The notes beneath the pieces are model-generated. The model was not told the origin of the DNA, ran no database searches, and saw only the letters and a program-made list of their open reading frames with translations. Shown piece after piece: positions 1 through 7,263 of a DNA stretch of 34,301 nt. The stretch is from Roseburia sp. Its GTDB lineage: Bacteria; Bacillota; Clostridia; Lachnospirales; Lachnospiraceae. Position 1 is the first letter of the stretch. The number at the start of each line of letters is the position of its first letter. Where the stretch lies: assembly GCA_023664685.1 (NCBI GenBank), contig JAMPFC010000024.1, forward strand, positions 1 through 34,301. The letters are read 5' to 3'. The position numbers and the translations under genes are program-made.

Positions 1-1145
1 CACAGCCTCATATTAGATAACATTTTAATTCCTTCCATATAGTCCCGCGCGATCTCCTTGTTCCCGCTAAGAGTCATCCACCCGATCCGGAATCCGGCGA
101 TCATATGCGATTTGGACAATCCGCTAAAAGTCACGCAGAACAGATCCGGCGCCAGAGAAGCGATCGAAATATGCTTTTCTTCATCCATAACCAGACGGTC
201 ATAAATCTCATCGGAAAAAATGATCAACTGATGTTCCCTTGCCACATTGACAATTTCCTGCAAAATCTCTTTTGAATACAACGCACCAGTCGGGTTATTG
301 GGATTGATGACCACGATCGCTTTTGTCCTGTCATTGATCTTCTTCTTTATATCTTCAATGTCCGGATACCACTCCGCCTGCTCATCGCATACATAATGAA
401 CCACCTTTCCGCCCGCAAGCGTCGCACACGCTGTCCACAGCGGATAATCCGGAGACGGAATGAGAATCTCATCCCCATTATCAAGAAGTGCCGACATACA
501 CAGGTTGATCAGCTCACTGACACCATTTCCAGTATAAATATCTTCGATCGAAACATTCGGTATCTTTTTGATCTGCGCATATTGCATGATTGCTTTTCTA
601 GCAGAAAAAAGTCCCTTCGCCGGAGAATACCCCTCGCACTCCGTCAACTGCTGCCGCATATCATAAATCACCTCATCCGGAGTATGAAAACCGAACGGAG
701 CCGGATTCCCGATATTTAACTTTAATATCTTAGCCCCCTCTTTTTCCATCCGCTCTGCTTCCTCAACTACAGGCCCTCTCACATCATATAAAACATCATC
801 TAGTTTTGAAGATTTTTTAAATTCTCTCATTCTCTTTCCTCCAGAATTTTCCATATCCTTGTGTTCTATTTCCATTTTCCCCCGCCCTGCCTTGAACTGA
901 TTTTCCGGATCCTCATCCGCTCGGTTTACACCATCCCGAAGCCATTCCGCATCTACCTGTAGTGCCTCCGCCAAAAAATCAAGAATCTGCGCCCGTGGAA
1001 GCGTTTTCCCACTCACATACTGGCTCATATGGCTTTTCCCGAGCTTAATTCCCTCCCCTGCCGCCAACCGGATCAAGTCCACTTGCTTCATCCCCTGACG
1101 CTCCATCGCCTGTTTTAACCTGTCTGCAAATGTATCTTTCTGCAT
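1..1145 (-). CDS. HTH-regulator/aminotransferase fusion (AlaA-like), 3' end outside window
   Basis: The frame is open from ATG 1145 to the window edge. Residues 1-75 or so form a Cro/C1-type helix-turn-helix (GMKQVDL then KSHMSQYVSGKTLP). After a charged linker, residue 106 onward is a fold-type I PLP aminotransferase of the alanine/aspartate class: GNPAPFGF, INPNNPTG, SDEIYDRL and FSGLSKSHMIAGFRIGW, with the PLP lysine at about residue 345. The likely reaction is alanine + 2-oxoglutarate to pyruvate + glutamate in the cytoplasm; the exact substrate is inferred. The start at 1145 has an AGGGGGA ribosome site. An internal ATG at 830, exactly at the aminotransferase start, has its own GGAGG seven bases upstream, so a regulator-free enzyme may also be made. 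The HTH differs from the GntR type found in MocR fusions. The C-terminus is missing only because the window ends. Confidence 0.85.
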   Translation of the reverse strand, partial: MQKDTFADRLKQAMERQGMKQVDLIRLAAGEGIKLGKSHMSQYVSGKTLPRAQILDFLAEALQVDAEWLRDGVNRADEDPENQFKAGRGKMEIEHKDMENSGGKRMREFKKSSKLDDVLYDVRGPVVEEAERMEKEGAKILKLNIGNPAPFGFHTPDEVIYDMRQQLTECEGYSPAKGLFSARKAIMQYAQIKKIPNVSIEDIYTGNGVSELINLCMSALLDNGDEILIPSPDYPLWTACATLAGGKVVHYVCDEQAEWYPDIEDIKKKINDRTKAIVVINPNNPTGALYSKEILQEIVNVAREHQLIIFSDEIYDRLVMDEEKHISIASLAPDLFCVTFSGLSKSHMIAGFRIGWMTLSGNKEIARDYMEGIKMLSNMRL

Positions 1146-1183
1146 ATCATTCCCCCTGTCTTTCTGAATCAAACTTCACTAAA

Positions 1184-1240
1184 GTTCAATTTTGGTTCAA
1201 TTTTGGTTCAATTTGCGGTTCAGTTTATAGTTCAATTTTC
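1184..1240. repeat. Phased tandem GTTCA repeats, likely operator array
   Basis: Five copies of GTTCA(A/G)TTT begin at 1184, 1195, 1206, 1218 and 1230, that is 11, 11, 12 and 12 bases apart, about one helical turn. They occupy the predicted 5' leader just downstream of the promoter. Further GTTCAA and TTGAAC copies lie at 1270 and 1283, on and beside the -35. All half-sites therefore face roughly the same side of the DNA. Autoregulation by the fused HTH domain is an inference. Confidence 0.65.
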
Positions 1241-1246
1241 TTTTTG

Positions 1247-1275
1247 ATTATATCACCTTTCGAGGAAAAGTTCAA
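1247..1275 (-). promoter_or_regulatory. Sigma-A promoter of the HTH-aminotransferase gene
   Basis: Read on the minus strand, TTGAAC (1270-1275) is followed after 17 bases by TATAAT (1247-1252), preceded by TG to give an extended -10. It lies about 100 bases upstream of the start codon at 1145. The -35 is one half of an inverted GTTCAA/TTGAAC pair (1270-1275 and 1283-1288), so a repressor could cover it. Confidence 0.8.
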
Positions 1276-1321
1276 GGTTTATTTGAACTTTTCTCTCACA
1301 AAAAACATTTCTCCCATTCTG

Positions 1322-1969
1322 TCAAAAATATACCTTTCGTTTTCGGAAACAAATTTCTCCAATCACATGAAATGCGATGGCAAGGCCCAGATCAATCAAT
1401 AACTTCCGGACAGGTATCTGCAAAATTTCTTGTGAATCAGCAAAAATTGAGATTTTTCCTAATATATCCATTTGATCAAATTTCAAAAGAAACACACAAT
1501 AAACGACGACACCTCCTAATGCCAAACTAATGTTTCTCGTTAGTTGAATCAACAAAAATGCAATCCCATTCATAAAAAAACTTTCTGCCATCAAAAAATA
1601 AAGTAAACTTACCGGCAGCTGATATAAGTCACGCACCATAAAAAAATACAGTGAGACGCTTATCATATATAACATCTCCAAAAATAACTGGAAACCAATC
1701 ACACAATTTGTATGAAACCCCAAAAAGATCAATTCATTTCCCGGCTCCGAGATAAATCCAGAAAAAAACAGAACCGTCCACCATATGGACATCACCGAAA
1801 CGATCAGATGGAAATTAGGAAGCATATAAAAATGAATCGTATCCCAATCTCCAGCGTATAAATTACAATAATAATTACAGGAAAAACTCAAAACACAAAA
1901 ACCAATGATAACCGGAAAAAAGGCTAAAATCCATTTGTGCCGCAGGAGTAATTTCAAATAAGATTTCAT
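1322..1969 (-). CDS. ABC transporter permease, small
   Basis: This 215-aa protein is almost entirely hydrophobic, with about six predicted membrane segments (starting with WILAFFPVIIGFCVLSF) and a basic C-terminus (CFRKRKVYF). No catalytic motif is seen. It is the last gene of a three-gene ABC operon, five bases after the ATPase stop. ATG 1969 is preferred because GAGGTG lies ten bases upstream; the GTG at 1978 overlaps that site. The role as second membrane subunit is inferred from position and hydropathy. The substrate is unknown. Confidence 0.6.
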   Translation of the reverse strand: MKSYLKLLLRHKWILAFFPVIIGFCVLSFSCNYYCNLYAGDWDTIHFYMLPNFHLIVSVMSIWWTVLFFSGFISEPGNELIFLGFHTNCVIGFQLFLEMLYMISVSLYFFMVRDLYQLPVSLLYFLMAESFFMNGIAFLLIQLTRNISLALGGVVVYCVFLLKFDQMDILGKISIFADSQEILQIPVRKLLIDLGLAIAFHVIGEICFRKRKVYF

Positions 1970-1974
1970 AACTA

Positions 1975-2670
1975 TCACACCTCATTTTCATTTATAATAT
2001 TCAAGTATGCCTCCTCTAAGCCTCCCATAGAATCCTGATCTTGGCAAATTTCATGCAAGTTTCCCTCTTTGATGATCCGCCCTTTATTCATAATGATTAT
2101 CCTATCGCACACATCTTCTATATCGCCTACAATATGTGTTGAAAATAAAATAATACTATTTTTCTTTCGTTTCAATATCATGTCCTTAAAGCGCTTTCTT
2201 TCCTCTGGATCAAGACCAACTGTAGGTTCGTCAAACACGATTAGCGGCGGCGAACCTAATATCGCCTGAGCGATCCCCGCTCTTCGCTGCATTCCACCTG
2301 ACAATTTCGATATTTTTGTCTTTCTATTTTCTGTCAGATTAACCGAATCCAATGCCTGAACAATAGCTTCCTCCCGATCCGTTTTTGGTATCTTTTTTAA
2401 TTCACAAAAATAATACAACATATCATAAACTGACAATTCCCGAAACAGACCAAAATTTTGAGGCAGATACCCAATTTGCCAATTTGGAACATCCAACTGT
2501 ATCTCCCCCTGCCGGACAGGATATAACCCCAACATACAGCGGAGTAACGTCGTCTTCCCGGCACCATTCGGCCCCAGCATCCCATATGCCCCGCTCTCCA
2601 AACTCAGACAAACTTGATTTAATACTTCTTTTCTTCTGAACTTTTTCGATAAATTCGTTATCTCAACCAT
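1975..2670 (-). CDS. ABC transporter ATP-binding protein
   Basis: This is a 231-aa ABC ATPase of usual length. It has Walker A GPNGAGKTT (about residues 34-42), the Q-loop YLPQNFGLF, signature LSGGMQRR, Walker B LIVFDEPTVGLDP and the H-loop STHIVGDIE. It hydrolyses ATP on the cytoplasmic face and would drive the two membrane proteins encoded on either side. The overall pattern (CcmA/NatA-like, short, ABC-2 partner) suggests an exporter. ATG 2670 follows GAGGTGAT. The gene starts 15 bases after the upstream permease stop, so the three genes form one transcript. Confidence 0.93.
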   Translation of the reverse strand: MVEITNLSKKFRRKEVLNQVCLSLESGAYGMLGPNGAGKTTLLRCMLGLYPVRQGEIQLDVPNWQIGYLPQNFGLFRELSVYDMLYYFCELKKIPKTDREEAIVQALDSVNLTENRKTKISKLSGGMQRRAGIAQAILGSPPLIVFDEPTVGLDPEERKRFKDMILKRKKNSIILFSTHIVGDIEDVCDRIIIMNKGRIIKEGNLHEICQDQDSMGGLEEAYLNIINENEV

Positions 2671-2685
2671 CACATCACCTCATTT

Positions 2686-4638
2686 TTAAATCGATCGGAC
2701 AAACGATAACTCCGCATCGATATTTTCTTTGTAATCGTCGGAAGAAATATACTTCCAGATTTTTCTTGCTGTTTCCTTGACACCGGCCGTCTGCATCTGA
2801 TCTAAAACCGCATCATACAGTTCATCTCTTTTCGTATAACGCTCGCTACTGATAAAGTTCTTATGAGGTTCAATATTTTGAACATCAAAATTTTCTCCCG
2901 GCTCCAACTCAAAAAATATATTTTTCAAACTCTCATATGTACCTTTTCCGACTCTGTCTTTCAATATGCTGTACGCCCGACATTGCTCGCTCAATAGCAT
3001 ATAAGAATCCGTCGCATAAAAAACCTCTGTATGTGTGACAAATGTCGTACTATTGGGAATCACGATCACACAATCCGTTCCGACAAACATTTTAGAAAAA
3101 TCATCATCCAAAAAATTTTGCAGTTCCATGAGTTCTTTCTGAAAATTATTATTTTTATAAGCATTTATAAGCGAGTAACTGGACTTTTGCATCGGAAGTG
3201 CAATATACTTGCAGACCCCCTCCTCAATTTCTTCATAATTTCCATTTATTATCGTAAGATTTTCCACGTTTCCCTTATATCTTTCCTTCTCTTTCGGAAG
3301 ATTCATGATATATTTTCCTTTACCTTTAATTCCAATATCGAACTCTGCCTTCTTTTCTTTCCTCGTCGAAAACACCATATTATCTGTATCAAATATTTCA
3401 ACAAAACCACTTCTTGGATAATATGCAAAATATCCCGGCAAAAAACAGGCATTCGTGTTGGAATAAAAGATGTCTCCACTTCCAGAATAATACAGATCAA
3501 GATATTCCACAGGAGCATCCGCATAAACAGTAATGTAATCACCCTCCTGCTTAAAATCCATACGGTTTCCTTCCCCATTCCTGATATATTTAACCTTATA
3601 ACCATGATACAAAGTAAACAGATACTGTTTCTGATTCGTATTTCCCTGCAGATAAAGCCGGCACTCTGCGGATAACTTATTTGTAATCTCAAAGTTTATC
3701 TGGTAACTTTTAATTTCATAATCCTCTTCTTCCACTCTGCCTTCATGCTCCGCGTAATAAGAGGTCACATGACGTAATTCATCATCCATCCGTAACACAC
3801 TGCCCTGATTTGATCCAACTAGCAAAAGCGTCAGACAAGCTACTCCATAGAGACCTGTCATGACCATTTTCCCAATTTTCGATCGTATAAAACAAACTTT
3901 TATAAAAACAGCACTTCCCAATACGAACCAAAACAGCATACTCATTATCCGGTATCTCTCAAAAGGAAGTCCATACAGTGCATCATACGAATACGTGACG
4001 TCTTGCGGCAAAATACATAGCATACGATGGAACTTTTCCATAATTTCATGGCTAAAGGGCAGCGACTCCTGCATGATACTATAATAATCCGGAATCATAT
4101 AAAAAACCAAAAACAAGAAAATGGCATATCCCAAAAATTTTACCCTGATCCCAGAAACCAATAGTCCCATTCCCGCCGAAGCAACGGATAAAAGGAAAAC
4201 ATCAACAAATAATACTTTCACCATCTGCCACAAAACCAAAGAAGGGCATTCCAAAAAATAATATCCTATGACTGCATATGCTGCCACATTCGCAGTAAAT
4301 AGCAAAATTCCACACACCAAAACCAAAATCTGGCTAGCGTATGGAATAATGCTCCTGTTCCCCATTGCAACAAATATTTCTTTCACGGAATCAAATTTTT
4401 TCGCCGCTTCAAATGAAATAAAGAACCAACAAATAAAAAAGACAATACATATATGCCTCAGATCTCCATACAAATATATACTGTCCGTAGAAAGCGCGCC
4501 GGCAGTTTTAAATTCATCCAAAAATGCTTTGAAAATTTTGCACAGATAAATATTAGCAACGCCCAAGAGCAGCAAATAAGATAATAGTATTTGTGGTGTT
4601 TTTAAAAATAATTTTATTGATTTTCTAAAGTATTTCAT
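2686..4638 (-). CDS. ABC-2-type permease with large extracytoplasmic domain
   Basis: This is a 650-aa membrane protein. The first half has about six or seven hydrophobic segments in ABC-2 style; a further segment lies near residues 255-280. A soluble part of roughly 370 residues follows. Its beginning is beta-rich (YQINFEITNKLSAECRLYL, then LDLYYSGSGDIFY and CFLPGYFAYYPRSGF) and resembles the N-terminal domain of M1 aminopeptidases. No HEXXH zinc motif follows, so any such domain would be non-catalytic. The M1 resemblance is my impression from the pattern, not a proven homology. ATG 4638 is chosen over 4656 because GAAGG lies seven bases before it. First gene of the ABC operon; substrate unknown. 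Confidence 0.65.
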   Translation of the reverse strand: MKYFRKSIKLFLKTPQILLSYLLLLGVANIYLCKIFKAFLDEFKTAGALSTDSIYLYGDLRHICIVFFICWFFISFEAAKKFDSVKEIFVAMGNRSIIPYASQILVLVCGILLFTANVAAYAVIGYYFLECPSLVLWQMVKVLFVDVFLLSVASAGMGLLVSGIRVKFLGYAIFLFLVFYMIPDYYSIMQESLPFSHEIMEKFHRMLCILPQDVTYSYDALYGLPFERYRIMSMLFWFVLGSAVFIKVCFIRSKIGKMVMTGLYGVACLTLLLVGSNQGSVLRMDDELRHVTSYYAEHEGRVEEEDYEIKSYQINFEITNKLSAECRLYLQGNTNQKQYLFTLYHGYKVKYIRNGEGNRMDFKQEGDYITVYADAPVEYLDLYYSGSGDIFYSNTNACFLPGYFAYYPRSGFVEIFDTDNMVFSTRKEKKAEFDIGIKGKGKYIMNLPKEKERYKGNVENLTIINGNYEEIEEGVCKYIALPMQKSSYSLINAYKNNNFQKELMELQNFLDDDFSKMFVGTDCVIVIPNSTTFVTHTEVFYATDSYMLLSEQCRAYSILKDRVGKGTYESLKNIFFELEPGENFDVQNIEPHKNFISSERYTKRDELYDAVLDQMQTAGVKETARKIWKYISSDDYKENIDAELSFVRSI

Positions 4639-4678
4639 TATGTTACCTTCTTTCACACAACTATATCATAATCCTTTC

Positions 4679-4699
4679 ACTGTTTTTCGCGAAAACAGT
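4679..4699. promoter_or_regulatory. Palindrome upstream of the ABC operon
   Basis: ACTGTTTT (4679-4686) and AAAACAGT (4692-4699) form a perfect inverted repeat around TCGCG. It lies between the rdrB stop (4711) and the ABC operon start (4638). No convincing U-tract follows on the minus strand, so an operator is as likely as a terminator. Confidence 0.4.
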
Positions 4700-4710
4700 A
4701 CAAAAATTTT

Positions 4711-7263
4711 TCATCGAAAAATCTGCTCAATCCCCATTCGTCTGACATAATCTATCCATTCATATATATCTTCTAAATCATAAAGAGGTTGATTCTCATC
4801 ATTCGTTGCCTTTTTTAAAGCAAGAGCCATTAACGCATATTCATTCTCCAATAATGTATCAAAAACTCCCTGATCATCCGTATTAATTGAAACACTTAGG
4901 GACATATTCGGCTCAACTGCTTTCAATTTTCTAGAATTAAATCGAATAATCGGATGTTCTTCATATTTTTTAATCGTACCTATTAAATAATTAGATGACG
5001 GATTTGTCTCAACTCCAATACCTGTATTTACCAAATGCCGAATCATTTTATCCTGCAATTGACGTATAAGATCCATATAGGCTCGGCTAATCTTAAACTC
5101 TATAATCTCACTACCTTTCGCCCGTATTTTTTCATTAAAATGATACGCATAATATAATTCTTTATATTTTTCATTTTTCCTCAGATCATTATGTACTAGA
5201 TCATTAAACTGATATCGGTCAAACCTTTGAAGTTCTGTAACCGCAATTTTCTTTTTAAATGCTCTCATAGATAACCTATATAACTCTGGCCTATCTCCTC
5301 GCAACTTCCAACTTTGATAATACTCGTTTATTGATGGATGATGTCTATTTTCTGTATTCTCCCTAAAGATTTCTTCATACAAACTATAAAATTGATCTTT
5401 CAGTCTTGTTCTCAGCATTCCATCTATATAACACCCCCATTCATCTGCTTTGCATAGCATCCATGCAATATCATCCAACAATATTTGTTTAGATAATACT
5501 ATTTTGTAGCCTTTAAATTTATAATATTCCTCTGGAGCAATTCCCAATGCAAGAGCATGTCCAATCCTACTTCCCCTTTTTAATCCACAAAATAACAGTG
5601 CCTCGTCAATTGCACGTAAACCATCAACAATATCAAAAAAATCTTCCCCTACATGATACGTTGTATGCAGATTCCGCGTCTTACAATTCTTACTAAATCT
5701 ACTTTTCTTTTCTTCTTCACATACCACAGTAACATTCGACAAATACCGAAAAATCTGACCAAAGACCTCTGGTCTGCAGGCAATTTCACTGGAACATGCA
5801 TCTATTCCCCTGATATATCGATTAATCTCCTTACGTTTTTCTAACAACGCAACTAAACTTCTTGCTTGACGCATAGATACTTCTCGCACATTACTGTTTC
5901 TTGGAATTCCGGGGACAAAAGGCTTATCTGCTATTTTAGGGAAATGAAGTACATAAATTAATTTATTATATGTTTCATTCATTTCTTCTTTATCATTATT
6001 TTTCTCTTTATTTACAATATTTTCGTAATTTTTAAAAGCTTTCTCTAACTCAGATGAAGTTTTTTTAGGGCAAATGCGCGCTTCTAAAGAAACCATATTC
6101 TCCTTTCTAAGAGATTCATTTAATGCAAGACGTACTAATTCATCCTCATATGCTTTTTCACCTTCAATAAAATACTCTTTTCTATCCTGATACTCCAAAA
6201 AATTAGCAAAACCAACCTGCCTATTAATCTGGATGATTTCCCCACGAAAATCACCTCTAATCACTAAGTAAGCATAAAACAAATCTTTTTGTTCTTCTGA
6301 AAATCGGTCTGTTAACGTATATTTATAACAATCATATAAAAATTTACGCTCACCAGCTAGTAAGCGACATTCATTCCTGTTCTCATTTATAATACTCTTT
6401 TCCAATGCATAATCAAGAATATTCCCTTCAAGTTTTGCACCATAAAAACTCTTTGCCATTGTAACGGCATCCTGTATTTCTACTACTAATTCTTCCAATG
6501 TTGTTCCCTTATAGATTTTCGACAGCAATTCTTTTAGTTTCTTCTCCAAAAATCTATCTTTTTTCATTACTGAAAATAAGTACACCCTATATAGTGCTGC
6601 TCTTTGACACTCTGCATAAAAGCTTTCTTTTTTTACAGTATTGTCAAAACGATCCATGTGTCGTTCTTGAAGAGTTTTACGTATTTTTTTAAAATCATGC
6701 AATCGACCATCAATCAAGTTCATCAGGCAAAGCCAGTTCAATTCAAAGACTTTTGTTGATCCATTAAGATGAAAGTGATTCTCTGCAATTCCTTCTTTCA
6801 AAATATTATGAATCCTATCATTATTGCTTTTAATAATCGGCAGCCATGAAAAATATTTTGTTTCGTAACCTCTGTTCAGATCATAATTAGCTAAATATGC
6901 ACAAGTAAAAAAATCCTGACCAAGCTGAAAGGATATTTCTCGCCAACGCAACAACTGCTCAAATTCACACTTAATTTCTTCTCCATCCAAAACCAACATC
7001 CTTCGTGCCACATCTGTAATTAAGCGAAAAACACTTGGTTTTTTCCCCTGCTCATTGCACATTTGCTGTAGCATAAGTTTATAATTATTTTCTCTCTCGT
7101 CTAACGATTCATTTCCGAAAATTCCAACAGAATACCTCATATACAAGGCTTTATCGACCTTTTTATATGTATGCATTGGTTCATTTGAACCAAATCTTCT
7201 ACCAATATAATTATAAGGAATCCCTCGGAAAAGAATCTCTATATTACCCCTTTCCTTATCCAT
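4711..7263 (-). CDS. rdrB: RADAR adenosine deaminase RdrB
   Basis: This is an 850-aa divergent adenosine deaminase. The zinc and catalytic motifs are all visible: HFHLNGS at residues 163-169 (ligands H163, H165), GIDACSSE near 487, HVGE at 537-540 (H537 ligand, E540 catalytic), RIGHA with H569, and NTDDQG near 794 with D796/D797. It is far longer than housekeeping adenosine deaminases (about 340 aa), as expected for RdrB, which forms large shells and deaminates adenosine nucleotides or RNA during phage infection together with RdrA. ATG 7263 follows GGGGGA and overlaps the rdrA stop by eight bases (ATGGATAA), indicating coupled translation. The extended frame to 7323 lacks a ribosome site. The sequence is AT-rich compared with the element to the right. 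Confidence 0.9.
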   Translation of the reverse strand: MDKERGNIEILFRGIPYNYIGRRFGSNEPMHTYKKVDKALYMRYSVGIFGNESLDERENNYKLMLQQMCNEQGKKPSVFRLITDVARRMLVLDGEEIKCEFEQLLRWREISFQLGQDFFTCAYLANYDLNRGYETKYFSWLPIIKSNNDRIHNILKEGIAENHFHLNGSTKVFELNWLCLMNLIDGRLHDFKKIRKTLQERHMDRFDNTVKKESFYAECQRAALYRVYLFSVMKKDRFLEKKLKELLSKIYKGTTLEELVVEIQDAVTMAKSFYGAKLEGNILDYALEKSIINENRNECRLLAGERKFLYDCYKYTLTDRFSEEQKDLFYAYLVIRGDFRGEIIQINRQVGFANFLEYQDRKEYFIEGEKAYEDELVRLALNESLRKENMVSLEARICPKKTSSELEKAFKNYENIVNKEKNNDKEEMNETYNKLIYVLHFPKIADKPFVPGIPRNSNVREVSMRQARSLVALLEKRKEINRYIRGIDACSSEIACRPEVFGQIFRYLSNVTVVCEEEKKSRFSKNCKTRNLHTTYHVGEDFFDIVDGLRAIDEALLFCGLKRGSRIGHALALGIAPEEYYKFKGYKIVLSKQILLDDIAWMLCKADEWGCYIDGMLRTRLKDQFYSLYEEIFRENTENRHHPSINEYYQSWKLRGDRPELYRLSMRAFKKKIAVTELQRFDRYQFNDLVHNDLRKNEKYKELYYAYHFNEKIRAKGSEIIEFKISRAYMDLIRQLQDKMIRHLVNTGIGVETNPSSNYLIGTIKKYEEHPIIRFNSRKLKAVEPNMSLSVSINTDDQGVFDTLLENEYALMALALKKATNDENQPLYDLEDIYEWIDYVRRMGIEQIFR

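Noticed and set aside
396-719. 107-aa plus-strand frame
   Set aside because: Antisense to the aminotransferase, whose minus-strand frame has clear PLP-enzyme motifs.
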